Of a stretch of DNA of 64,000 nt, positions 41,795 through 49,620 are shown in pieces. The notes under the pieces are model-generated. The model did not search any database, was not told the origin of the DNA, and was given only the letters and a program-made list of their open reading frames with translations. Positions within the stretch are counted from its first letter, which is position 1. Each line of letters starts with the position of its first letter. Source of the DNA: Desulfobacteraceae bacterium UBA2174 (GTDB lineage: Bacteria > Desulfobacterota > Desulfobacteria > Desulfobacterales > UBA2174); the NCBI GenBank assembly GCA_002327445.1, contig DCWA01000029.1, positions 53,315 to 117,314 of the forward strand. Reading direction: 5' to 3'. The translations under genes were made by a program, and so were the position numbers.

Positions 41795-43237
41795 ATGCAA
41801 CTGCCCAAAAAAGGATTGCCCAAAGCGGACATCTTCGAGCATCTGGCCGCGCTTCGCAGCGACGACCTCAAGTGGCAGGACGGCCGCGCCTTCGGCTACA
41901 TCTTCGATCCGGGCCAGGAGATCATGGAAGTGGGCAAGGCCGCCTACGCCATGTACCTGTCTGAAAACGGGCTGGATTTCACTGTTTTCAAGAGCCTGAT
42001 GCGCCTGGAAAAGGAGCTGGCCGCCCTCATGGCCACTCACCTGGGCGGCGACGGGGACGTGGTGGGCAACTTCGCCTCGGGCGGCACCGAGAGCATCATG
42101 CTGGCCGTCAAGGCGGCCCGGGACTATTTCCGCTGCCACCGGCCGGAAATCAAGGCGCCGGAGATGATCCTGCCCACCACCGGCCATGCCGCCTTCCACA
42201 AGGCGGCCCACTACCTGGACGTGCGGGTGGTGCCCGTAAGGGTGGACCCGCACACCTTCCGGGCCGACCCGACGGCAGTGCGCCGGGCCGTGGGGCCCGA
42301 CACCATCATGATCGTCGGCTCGGCGCCGAGCTACGCCCACGGGGTGGTGGATCCCATCGCCGAAATGGCCGCCATCGCCCGGGAAAACGATCTCTGGTGC
42401 CACACCGACGCCTGCATGGGCGGCTTCCTGCTCCCCTATTTCAAACGCCTGGGTGCCACGGTAGCAGACTTCGACTTCACCGTCCCCGGGGTTTCCTCCA
42501 TCTCGGTGGACCTGCACAAGTACGCCTACTGCCCCAAGGGGGCCTCCATCGTCCTGTACCGCAACAAGACCCTGAGAAAGCCGCAGATCTTCGCCTGCTC
42601 GCACTGGGTCGGCTACACCATCGTCAACAACGCGGTGCAGAGCAGCAAGTCGGGAGGTCCCATGGCAGCGGCCTGGGCCGTGCTGCATTTCGTCGGCGAC
42701 GACGGCTACCTGGAAATCGCCCGGCGCAAACGGGAGGCCGTTGCCAAAATCGCGGCGGGCATCCAGGCCATCGACGGCCTGCGGCTGATGACGGCGCCGG
42801 ACATGACCCTGGTGTCGTTCACCGCCGACGAGGTCGACGTCTTCGCCATCATCGACGAAATGCACCGGCGCGGCTGGTACATCCAGCCGGCCCTGGCCTA
42901 TGACAACTCCCCCGCGCACATCCACCTGTCCATCGGGGCCTCCAACGTCGGCCGCGAGGAGCAGTTTCTGATCGATCTGGCCGCCAGCGTGGGAGCGGCG
43001 CGGGAGGTCAAGCCCGGTCCCTTGCGGCAGATGCTGGAACCGGTTCTCGACAGCCTCGATCCGGAAAAACTCTCGGATGCCGACATCGAAGGCATGCTGG
43101 CAATGGCCGGCATTGGCGGCGGCAGTTCCTTGCCCGAGCGCACCGCCGAGATCAATGCCGTCCTGAACCTGTTGCCACCCGCGGTGCGGGAGAAGCTGTT
43201 GACCGCTTACGTGAACAACCTTTTCGTCCAGGATTGA
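41795..43237 (+). CDS. PLP-dependent decarboxylase/lyase (sphingosine-1-phosphate-lyase-like)
   Basis: The 480-residue fold-type I PLP enzyme has G-G-T-E-S-I-M-L-A (phosphate binding), H-T-D-A-C-M-G-G-F (PLP Asp) and the Schiff-base Lys in S-V-D-L-H-K-Y-A-Y-C-P-K-G. The H-K-Y-A and K-G-A-S strings and the overall length are closer to sphingosine-1-phosphate lyases than to glutamate decarboxylases. No N-terminal membrane helix is present. It follows oleD by 133 nt, so it may release or consume a long-chain aldehyde or phosphoethanolamine in the same lipid region; that link is inference. Confidence 0.82.
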   Translation: MQLPKKGLPKADIFEHLAALRSDDLKWQDGRAFGYIFDPGQEIMEVGKAAYAMYLSENGLDFTVFKSLMRLEKELAALMATHLGGDGDVVGNFASGGTESIMLAVKAARDYFRCHRPEIKAPEMILPTTGHAAFHKAAHYLDVRVVPVRVDPHTFRADPTAVRRAVGPDTIMIVGSAPSYAHGVVDPIAEMAAIARENDLWCHTDACMGGFLLPYFKRLGATVADFDFTVPGVSSISVDLHKYAYCPKGASIVLYRNKTLRKPQIFACSHWVGYTIVNNAVQSSKSGGPMAAAWAVLHFVGDDGYLEIARRKREAVAKIAAGIQAIDGLRLMTAPDMTLVSFTADEVDVFAIIDEMHRRGWYIQPALAYDNSPAHIHLSIGASNVGREEQFLIDLAASVGAAREVKPGPLRQMLEPVLDSLDPEKLSDADIEGMLAMAGIGGGSSLPERTAEINAVLNLLPPAVREKLLTAYVNNLFVQD

Positions 43238-43281
43238 TCGGACGAAACGCCTCCTTTTCCTCCTTTTTTTCAGAAATCCGC

Positions 43282-43323
43282 TTGACAGCCCTCCGGTGCG
43301 GTCTTAATGAGTATATGCTCGTT
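43282..43323 (+). promoter_or_regulatory. -35 box and palindromic operator before the NifX/MinD cluster
   Basis: A consensus -35 box TTGACA lies at 43282-43287. About where a -10 box would be, the palindrome AATGAGTAT-ATGCTCGTT (43306-43323, 7 of 9 positions symmetrical) is found. A regulator bound here would overlap the -10 region. The next gene starts 48 nt downstream, preceded by AAGGAGG. Confidence 0.5.
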
Positions 43324-43370
43324 ACATCAACAGGACGGCGCTCTTCCAAGCGCCCCCAAAGGAGGACAAA

Positions 43371-43937
43371 ATGTCTAAGATTGCAGTTAGTTGCTATGAA
43401 CCGAGCCTCGATTCGATGGTCGATCCGCGCTTCGGTCGCGCCGCGGGTTATTTGATCGTGGACTCGGAAACGATGGAATTCACCTACCAGGAAAACGGCC
43501 AGGCCCAAACCATGGCCAGCGGCGCCGGCATCCAGGCCGGGGAAACGGTGGCCCGCACCGGTGCCAAGGTGGTTCTCACCGGCGATGTGGGCCCCAAGGC
43601 ATACCAGGCCCTTTCGGCTGCCGGCATCGAAATCGTTCCGAACATGGCCGACATTACCGTTCGCGAAGCGGTGGCGCGCTACAAGGCCGGTCACGGCACG
43701 GCGGCTTCCCAGGCCAGCGGACCGGCCCATGGCGGCCTCAACATGCCGAGCGGTGGCACGGGCGGCGGTCGTGGCGCAGGCGGTGGCGGCGGCATGGGCG
43801 GCGGACGTGGCATGGGCGGCGGCCGCGGCATGGGCAAAGGCAGAGGCATAGCCGGCGGCGGTCGCGGCATGGGCGGCGGCGGCGGCATGGGCATGGGTGG
43901 CGGAAGTGGCATGGGCGGCGGGAGGCGCCGGTCATGA
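43371..43937 (+). CDS. NifX/NifB-C (dinitrogenase FeMo-cofactor domain) protein with Gly-rich tail
   Basis: The 188-residue protein has a NifX-like domain (about 1-105: D-P-R-F-G-R-A-A-G, V-V-L-T-G-D-V-G-P-K-A). A long tail of repeated G-M-G-G-G-R-G units follows (about 125-186), ending R-R-R-S. The family binds Fe/Mo/S clusters, as in the orange protein ORP. The tail has no known function and may be disordered or polymerising. The gene overlaps the first MinD-type ATPase (ATGA). Confidence 0.85.
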   Translation: MSKIAVSCYEPSLDSMVDPRFGRAAGYLIVDSETMEFTYQENGQAQTMASGAGIQAGETVARTGAKVVLTGDVGPKAYQALSAAGIEIVPNMADITVREAVARYKAGHGTAASQASGPAHGGLNMPSGGTGGGRGAGGGGGMGGGRGMGGGRGMGKGRGIAGGGRGMGGGGGMGMGGGSGMGGGRRRS

Positions 43938-44812
43938 TCATCGCCATCGCCAGCGGCAAGGGCGGAACAGGGAAAACCACCGTGGCGGCCTCGCTGACCC
44001 ATGCGTGGCCCAACCCGGTGGTGGCGGTGGACCTGGACGTGGAAGCCCCCAACCTTCACCTGTTCCTGCATCCCGAGGAAGCCGGTCGCCAGAAAGCGGT
44101 CATTGAAGTCCCGGTGGCCGACGAAAGCAAATGCACTTACTGCCGCAAGTGCTCGGAACTCTGCCAGTTCGCCGCGGTCAAGGTACTCGGGGAGGTTTTG
44201 ATGGTCTTTCCGGAAATGTGCCACGGCTGCGGGGGATGCATCGCCATCTGCCCTGAAGGCGCCCTGACCCCCGGCGAACGCGAATTGGGGGACATCATCT
44301 GGGGCAAGGCCGGGAAAGCGGATTTTATCATGGGCCGTTCGCGCATCGGCGAAGCCATGAGCCCGCCCCTGATGCGCCAGGTCAAGACCAAACTGGCGCA
44401 AATCGCCCCCGCCGGCGCCGATGTGATCATCGACGCCCCTCCGGGAGTGAGCTGCCCGGCGGTCAACGCCGTGATGGATGCCGACGTTATCGTCCTGGTC
44501 ACGGAGCCGACCCCCTTCGGGGTCTTCGACCTCGGCCTGGCCCACAAGGCTTTCGCTCCCATGGGCAAGCCCATGGGCGTGGTGGTCAACCGGGCCGGAA
44601 TGGGAACTGACGAAGTCTACCATTTCTGCCGGCGCAACGGACTCGATATCTTCGCTGAAATTCCCTACGACCGCGCCATCGCCGAGGCCTACGCCGAAGG
44701 GCGCATCGTGGCCGAGGCGGTGCCGGCGGCCGGCAAGATTCTCACCGCGCTGGCGGCGCGCCTGCGCAGCTTCGCCGGTGACGACGGTGCAAAGGAGGCC
44801 TCCCGTGTTTGA
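43934..44812 (+). CDS. MinD/ParA-type P-loop ATPase with ferredoxin insert (first)
   Basis: The 292-residue protein starts with a deviant Walker A, G-K-G-G-T-G-K-T-T. It carries an internal double [4Fe-4S] domain (about 60-115: C-T-Y-C-R-K-C-S-E-L-C and C-H-G-C-G-G-C-I-A-I-C-P), then the C-terminal ATPase half (I-I-D-A-P-P-G-V). Such pairs occur with ORP/NifX proteins and are thought to help load metal-sulfur clusters using ATP. It overlaps both neighbours. Confidence 0.88.
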   Translation: MIIAIASGKGGTGKTTVAASLTHAWPNPVVAVDLDVEAPNLHLFLHPEEAGRQKAVIEVPVADESKCTYCRKCSELCQFAAVKVLGEVLMVFPEMCHGCGGCIAICPEGALTPGERELGDIIWGKAGKADFIMGRSRIGEAMSPPLMRQVKTKLAQIAPAGADVIIDAPPGVSCPAVNAVMDADVIVLVTEPTPFGVFDLGLAHKAFAPMGKPMGVVVNRAGMGTDEVYHFCRRNGLDIFAEIPYDRAIAEAYAEGRIVAEAVPAAGKILTALAARLRSFAGDDGAKEASRV

Positions 44813-45689
44813 AATCGTGGTATTGAGTGGAAAGGGGGGCACGGGCAAAACCTCCCTGACGGCGGCCTTCGCCCAACTGGCCCAGCCGGCGGTGATTTGC
44901 GACCTGGACGTGGATGCGCCGGACCTGCACATGCTCCTGAAGCCCGAAATCCTCCGCACCGAATCCTTCCAGTCGGGCCACGAGGCGGTGATCCGGCCCG
45001 AGGACTGCACCAACTGCGGCACCTGCGGGGAAATGTGCCGTTTCGATGCCGTGATCCCGGGAGACGACGCACCGGCCATCGATCCCCTGCACTGCGAGGG
45101 TTGCAAGGTCTGCGTCACCTTCTGCCCCGCCAACGCCATCGACTGGCAGTTGCGCACCTGCGGCGAATGGTATCATTCCGAGACGCGCTTCGGCCGCATG
45201 GTTCACGCCCAGCTCTATCCGGCCCAGGAAAACTCGGGCCGCCTGGTCGCCCTGCTCCGTGAGCAGGCCAAGGAACTGGCCCGGCAAAGGCAAATTCCCT
45301 TGATCTTGTCAGACGGCCCTCCGGGGATCGGTTGCCCGGTGATCAGCTCGCTGTCCGGTGCCTCTTTCGCCGTCATCGTCACTGAGCCAACGCCGTCCGG
45401 ACGACACGACCTGGCGCGCATCGTGGAACTTTGTGCCCACTTCAAGGTGCCCGTCGGCGTCATCGTCAACAAGCATGACCTCAGTCCCGCCAGGACTGCC
45501 GAGATCGTGGCCGACTGCAAGGCCAAGGGCTTGTTTTTGCTGGGCCAGGTACCCTTCTCCCCGGAAGTCACCGAAGCCATGGTGGCCGGCCGGACCATCA
45601 TCGAGCACAATCAGGGCCCCCTGGCGCAGCAGGTGAAAGAAATCTGGAGCAACCTCTCCACCCACATCAAAAATGCACAGGCCGCTTGA
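44805..45689 (+). CDS. MinD/ParA-type P-loop ATPase with ferredoxin insert (second)
   Basis: The 294-residue paralogue of the previous protein has the same plan: S-G-K-G-G-T-G-K-T-S, C-T-N-C-G-T-C-G-E-M-C, C-E-G-C-K-V-C-V-T-F-C-P and D-G-P-P-G-I. GTG 44805 is chosen because AAAGGAGG at 44791-44798 is correctly spaced and translation begins F-E-I-V-V-L-S-G-K-G-G; the gene then overlaps the previous stop by 8 nt. The two ATPases probably form a heterodimer. Confidence 0.88.
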   Translation: MFEIVVLSGKGGTGKTSLTAAFAQLAQPAVICDLDVDAPDLHMLLKPEILRTESFQSGHEAVIRPEDCTNCGTCGEMCRFDAVIPGDDAPAIDPLHCEGCKVCVTFCPANAIDWQLRTCGEWYHSETRFGRMVHAQLYPAQENSGRLVALLREQAKELARQRQIPLILSDGPPGIGCPVISSLSGASFAVIVTEPTPSGRHDLARIVELCAHFKVPVGVIVNKHDLSPARTAEIVADCKAKGLFLLGQVPFSPEVTEAMVAGRTIIEHNQGPLAQQVKEIWSNLSTHIKNAQAA

Positions 45690-45700
45690 CAATTCGTCAA
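45686..45700. promoter_or_regulatory. Small palindrome at the end of the second MinD gene
   Basis: TTGAC-AATTC-GTCAA (45686-45700) is a perfect inverted repeat that overlaps the stop codon. It could be a weak hairpin or operator in front of the next NifX-like gene, whose own SD (AAAGGAGC) is near 45790. Confidence 0.4.
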
Positions 45701-45805
45701 TTCATGGCAAATTGATGGATTTTCGAGAAGGGACCTTGTGGGCCATTTTTCTGAAGCGATAGACAGCGGCGCGACGAACGCCGCGCGATAAAGGAGCAAA
45801 CGCGT

Positions 45806-46183
45806 ATGAACACGATTGTTGCCATTCCCTCTTCGAGCCCCGGCGGCCTTCAGGCAGCACTGGGGGCGCATTTCGGCCATTGCGACCTCTACACCCTGGT
45901 CGCGGTCGAAGAAGGGCAAGTCAAGGACGTCAAGGTGATTCCCAACATGCCCCACCAGCAAGGCGGCTGCATGGCGCCGGTACAGTACCTGGCCACCCAG
46001 GGCGCCAAGGCCCTGATCGCCGGCGGCATGGGACTGCGCCCGCTGATGGGGTTTCAGCAGGTCGGCATCGACGTCTACTACGGCGGCAACGCCCGTAGCG
46101 TCGGCGAGGCAGTGGAAGCCTTCGTCGCCGGCCGGCTGCCCCAGTTCGGCCAGGAGCATACCTGCGGCGGCGGCATGCAATGA
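45806..46183 (+). CDS. NifX-like (dinitrogenase FeMo-cofactor domain) protein
   Basis: This 125-residue single-domain protein has G-A-H-F-G-H-C-D near residue 20, Q-G-G-C-M-A-P-V and I-A-G-G-M-G-L-R-P, with a C-terminal H-T-C-G-G-G-M. These Cys and His residues are likely metal or cluster ligands. It lies 116 nt after the MinD pair and probably receives a cluster from them, as proposed for ORP systems. Confidence 0.85.
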   Translation: MNTIVAIPSSSPGGLQAALGAHFGHCDLYTLVAVEEGQVKDVKVIPNMPHQQGGCMAPVQYLATQGAKALIAGGMGLRPLMGFQQVGIDVYYGGNARSVGEAVEAFVAGRLPQFGQEHTCGGGMQ

Positions 46184-46194
46184 TCAAACTCCAG

Positions 46195-46269
46195 CACAGA
46201 GTTCACGGAGGACGCGAAAATTGCCGGGAGCGGTTTGATGTTCCCGCGATGTCCTCCGTGCGCTCGGTG
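46195..46269. repeat. CACAGAG-type palindromic repeat
   Basis: CACAGAGTTCACGGAGGAC (46195-46213) is matched by an imperfect inverted copy at 46251-46269. It is the same family as 16421-16482. It occupies most of the gap between the NifX-like and IscU-like genes. Confidence 0.75.
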
Positions 46270-46364
46270 GTGGCCAAATGATCGCATCCGATTTTTGAAG
46301 GCGTGCATCAAAGCCTCTGCCTCCTTCTTATCCATTCCAATTCGATGGTTTCAGATGGGTTGCC

Positions 46365-46856
46365 ATGAAAGAAACACTGGACACCTCAACTGCCTCCGCA
46401 CCTCATGACCACCACCATGACCACGAGGACGATGATCACCTCCATGGCCACAATTTGGACCCGAAATTTTTTGCCCATGCCCAGATGCCCCATAACATGG
46501 GCCATGTGCCCAATCCCAACGGTCGTGCCGTGGGGATCGGTTCCTGCGGCGACCAGATGGAAGTGACTCTTGAAGTGGCCGACAACACCATCCGCCGGAT
46601 CTGTCACCTACCCCGGGGATGCGTCTACACCGTCGCCTGCGGCAGCGCCATGAGCTACCTGGTCTCCGGCCGGCGTCTCGATGAGGCCCTGGCCTTGAGC
46701 CCGGACGATGTGGCCAAGGAGCTGGGGGGGCTCCCGGACGACCATCTCCACTGTGCGTCCCTGGCGGTCAACACCTTGGGTGAAGCCATCGACGATTACT
46801 ACCAGACCGTCTGGGGAGCGAAAGCCAAGGCCGACAACGGCCGGAAGCTCCGCTGA
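46365..46856 (+). CDS. NifU/IscU-like Fe-S scaffold domain with His-rich N-terminus
   Basis: The 163-residue protein starts with a His/Asp-rich stretch (D-H-H-H-D-H-E-D-D-D-H-L-H-G-H, about 14-28). It continues with an IscU-like domain: G-I-G-S-C-G-D-Q, V-A-C-G-S-A-M-S and H-C-A-S-L-A-V, the three cluster cysteines. The His stretch probably binds nickel, zinc or another metal. It fits a metal-cluster assembly role with the NifX/MinD genes upstream. Confidence 0.82.
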   Translation: MKETLDTSTASAPHDHHHDHEDDDHLHGHNLDPKFFAHAQMPHNMGHVPNPNGRAVGIGSCGDQMEVTLEVADNTIRRICHLPRGCVYTVACGSAMSYLVSGRRLDEALALSPDDVAKELGGLPDDHLHCASLAVNTLGEAIDDYYQTVWGAKAKADNGRKLR

Positions 46857-46876
46857 AGGCACCGGAGGTTCACGTG

Positions 46877-47269
46877 ATGCAACGACGGCTGTTGATCGCA
46901 ACGGAAAACCGAGCTTTTTACGAACCGATCCTGGAGAACCTGGTCAAGGACCGACGCATCGAGGTGGAATGGACCGCGGATGCCGCCACGACCCTGACCC
47001 GGGTCAAGGCGGCGCGTCCGGATCTGCTCATCGTGGATGCCCGCATCGGAGGCCGCGATGGCTTTGTTCTGTGCAGGGAGGTGTTGAAAATTGACGCCTT
47101 CGTGAACATGGCGGCCGTCAGCGACCTGGACGACGACGAATTTCACGAGGCATCCGAGGGCCTCGGCCTGGTCGGCCGCCTCCCCTCCCGGCCGGTCATC
47201 GGAGACTTTGAACGCCTGCTGGAACTGTTGACCGCCATCAACCCGCCGAGTTTTTCGGCGCAACCTTGA
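46877..47269 (+). CDS. Response-regulator-like receiver protein
   Basis: The 130-residue protein looks like a single receiver domain: L-L-I-V-D-A-R-I-G-G-R-D-G carries the likely phospho-Asp. The N-terminal acidic pair and the C-terminal Lys are poorly conserved, so it may be a non-phosphorylated pseudo-receiver. There is no output domain and no kinase nearby. SD GGAGG at 46864-46868 serves GTG 46874 or ATG 46877. Confidence 0.65.
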   Translation: MQRRLLIATENRAFYEPILENLVKDRRIEVEWTADAATTLTRVKAARPDLLIVDARIGGRDGFVLCREVLKIDAFVNMAAVSDLDDDEFHEASEGLGLVGRLPSRPVIGDFERLLELLTAINPPSFSAQP

Positions 47270-47305
47270 TTCGCCTTTCGCAACGGTCCGGCAAAAGGTC
47301 GCTCG

Positions 47306-47725
47306 ATGTCCAACCGCCGCCCCGTACCGCTGAAATCCCGTCATCCCACCGATGGCCGTGGGGGAGCGGGCGGTGTGCGCCCGCGCCATCACCCCGAACC
47401 GGCCCCGGTGGACTCTCCTGAACCGGTCATCGTCTGCCGCGCCTGCGGTTTCACCGTCTGCCATCCCGACGACGCCATCACCGTGGCCGGCGCGCACCGC
47501 CACACCTTCGCCAACCCCCACGGCATCGTTTTCGAAATCGGGTGCTTTCGCAACGCTCCCGGCTGCGCCGGCGTCGGCCCGGCCACGGACGATTTCACCT
47601 GGTTCGCCGGCTACCGCTGGCGCATCGCCATCTGCGCCGCCTGCCACGAGCACCTCGGCTGGCGCTTCGAGGGCGCCGGCGACAGCTTCCATGGCCTGAT
47701 CCTCGACCGGCTCGTCTTTCCTTGA
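47306..47725 (+). CDS. CULT-domain (cereblon-like) protein
   Basis: After about 38 low-complexity residues, this 139-residue protein shows a CULT domain: a first zinc pair in V-C-R-A-C-G-F, H-T-F-A-N-P-H-G, E-I-G-C-F, aromatic cage residues in F-T-W-F-A-G-Y-R-W-R-I and L-G-W, and a second zinc pair in C-A-A-C-H. The same fold in cereblon binds thalidomide and cyclic imide degrons; bacterial CULT proteins are small like this one. The biological ligand is unknown. Its start is 37 nt after the receiver stop. Confidence 0.78.
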   Translation: MSNRRPVPLKSRHPTDGRGGAGGVRPRHHPEPAPVDSPEPVIVCRACGFTVCHPDDAITVAGAHRHTFANPHGIVFEIGCFRNAPGCAGVGPATDDFTWFAGYRWRIAICAACHEHLGWRFEGAGDSFHGLILDRLVFP

Positions 47726-47763
47726 GGCAACCCCATGGCCGCCCCCGGTGATTTCATAGGACA

Positions 47764-48110
47764 GTTCCGGGGCGGCGGTCCAGGGCGGCTTGCTCCCGCC
47801 GGGAGGGGAGTAGAGATGAACACCGGGTTGCAATACCATCTTCTGACCCCCTTCAGCCGATTGAAACCTTTGCATGGGTGGCCAGGGGGTTGGGTTTTGA
47901 CGACGGGAAGCTGTTTGAGGCGCTTAGGGCGCGTTGGCCGCAACCGTACTCGGTCTTTGCCAACGACCGGGCATTTCGATCCTGCACCGGCCGATTGGCC
48001 AGCATTGCGGCGCGGTCGCGGCCTACGGGCCCTTGGCGCCGAGTTCTTACCGGCGGCAAAAGGCAACCCCCTGGGCGCCCCGGACAGTTTCATGTGACTG
48101 AAAAACGGCA
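47764..48110. repeat. Distant, rearranged copy of the pfaA-pfaC repeat family
   Basis: CCGGGGCGGCGGTCCAG at the left is the inverted form of the start of the forward arm at 27327. From about 47905 the sequence follows the element again (AAGCTGTTTGAGGCGC, GCGCGTTGGCCGCAACCG, TTGGCGCCGAGTTCTTACCG). It is more divergent than copies A-C. No gene is apparent. Confidence 0.7.
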
Positions 48111-48246
48111 AAACACTCGTCGAGAAGGTTGCTTCGTTCGCAAGACGGGTCGGAAATGCTTCTTCTGCGCCCCTTCAGCCGATTGAAACCATGAGAAAGG
48201 GCAACCCCCCGGACCCTCCCGAGGGTTTCAAACGTCTAGCTTGTGT

Positions 48247-48359
48247 CCATCCATTTCACATGGATGGCACTAATCTGGTATTTCCCATCCAGAAATGTGA
48301 ATTTTTCTGTAAGGTCAAGGAAAACAATGGGTTGCGCGGAGGCGTACTGGACGTACGCC
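48247..48359. other. Two perfect hairpins in a gene-free stretch
   Basis: CCATCCAT and ATGGATGG (48247-48254, 48260-48267; loop TTCAC) and GGCGTAC with GTACGCC (48341-48347, 48353-48359; loop TGGAC) are perfect stems. They lie in the 696-nt gap between the CULT gene and the 3' end of the minus-strand operon. Neither has a T-tract on the plus strand. Possible roles are a bidirectional termination region or a non-coding RNA; I cannot tell. Confidence 0.4.
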
Positions 48360-48420
48360 GCACAAGCAAACCCGCAGTTTGACGCAGAGATTGCGGAAAA
48401 AGGCCATTTATGGATGGAAA

Positions 48421-49548
48421 CTAGCTTTCATCCAGCTTCCGCCGGATCGCCTCCACCAGGTCGAAGCGTCCCCGGGCCGCCAGCGGCTCGAGCAGCTCCT
48501 CGTAGAACGGCTCACGGTGGCGGATGTTGATGCGAAAAGCGTCGAACATCTCCGGGGTCACGTCTTTTTCTTCAAAAGCGCCACAATCCTCGAGGGCGCC
48601 AATGGCCACCAGGCCGGTCATGGTGCGCACGCATTTTTCGCAACGGCCGCAGTTGAGCCGGTCCGGGACGTTGGCCAGGCAGACGCGCATGTTGTCCATG
48701 GCCGTCGGCCACTGGGCCACGATACGCAACTTGTCGATGCGCGACAGTTCCACATCGCGGTGCCGGATGCGGACGTCGAAGCTGCCGTACTCCGGGTCGA
48801 GCATGGGGTGCGACCCGCACGGCACCAGGTTGGGCAGGTCGAAGGAGGCGGCGATCTCCACGCGGTCCAGGCGGGGAGCGAAAGCATGGCAGACGGCCGC
48901 CAGGACGGCGCCGAAAAACCGGTTGAGCCACAGGTCGCGGTCGTCGCACAGGTGGCGGATGTTGGTGTAGACCGGGATCAGCGTCACCCCGGCATCGGCG
49001 GTCACCGGCGCCATGTGGGCCCGGGCGCGCTCGAAGACGTGAAACTTCATCCCCCGGGCCATGACCCCGCCGATATCGAAACCGTGCACCAGCAGCGCAT
49101 CCTGAACGGCGCCGGGGTGCCCCCGGGCGTAGTGGAGGCGGTTGAGGCGCAAGGCGGTCAACGAATCGATGCCGCCCGAAAGGAAGAAGCCGGTGCGCGC
49201 CGGACGCCGGGGAAACAACAGGCCCCGCCGCACCGGCATTTCCAGCTCCAGCGGCCTCATCTCACCGCCGCTCCAGACCCGCATCAGCCCCATCACCGTC
49301 GCCAGCCCCTCCTTGAGCCGGGGGCAGATGTCGCCTTCCACCTTCAGTCGTCGCTCACCGAAGTGCAGCGCCGGAACCAGGGCGCCGGTGACGAAGGCAT
49401 CCGCCAGGGGAGCGATGTCGTCGCCGTAAGCCGCATCGGTTTCGATGTAGATCTCGCGCTCCGGCCGATCGGTGTCTTCCCAGGCCACCGTGGCCGCGAT
49501 GCGGGCCAATCCCTCGCGGCTGACTTTTTTCAGGTCGAAGATGCGCAT
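48421..49548 (-). CDS. PP-loop ATPase superfamily protein with zinc knuckle
   Basis: The 375-residue protein has an N-type PP-loop, F-F-L-S-G-G-I-D-S-L-T-A near residue 121, shared by QueC, asparagine synthetase and similar adenylating enzymes. A C-terminal Cys motif, N-C-G-R-C-E-K-C-V-R-T, is reminiscent of QueC zinc sites. It is longer than QueC and has its own N-terminal domain. It would activate a carbonyl or carboxylate with ATP. It is the last gene of a three-gene minus-strand operon with an ATP-grasp ligase and a GNAT protein. The product is unknown. Confidence 0.75.
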   Translation of the reverse strand: MRIFDLKKVSREGLARIAATVAWEDTDRPEREIYIETDAAYGDDIAPLADAFVTGALVPALHFGERRLKVEGDICPRLKEGLATVMGLMRVWSGGEMRPLELEMPVRRGLLFPRRPARTGFFLSGGIDSLTALRLNRLHYARGHPGAVQDALLVHGFDIGGVMARGMKFHVFERARAHMAPVTADAGVTLIPVYTNIRHLCDDRDLWLNRFFGAVLAAVCHAFAPRLDRVEIAASFDLPNLVPCGSHPMLDPEYGSFDVRIRHRDVELSRIDKLRIVAQWPTAMDNMRVCLANVPDRLNCGRCEKCVRTMTGLVAIGALEDCGAFEEKDVTPEMFDAFRINIRHREPFYEELLEPLAARGRFDLVEAIRRKLDES

Positions 49549-49620
49549 GGTCGGGCCCCCGTAAAAAGATCGTTGCGAAGGGGTTGAGCGTCGAAAGTGG
49601 CGTCCGCCGGGAACAACCTT

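Noticed and set aside
43738..44052. Cys/Arg-rich minus-strand ORF opposite the Gly-rich tail
   Set aside because: Its repeats are only the complement of the Gly-Met-Gly codons of the NifX-like protein.
48379..49587. 402-residue plus-strand ORF
   Set aside because: It is antisense to the PP-loop gene, whose frame contains the S-G-G-I-D-S and CxxCxxC motifs.
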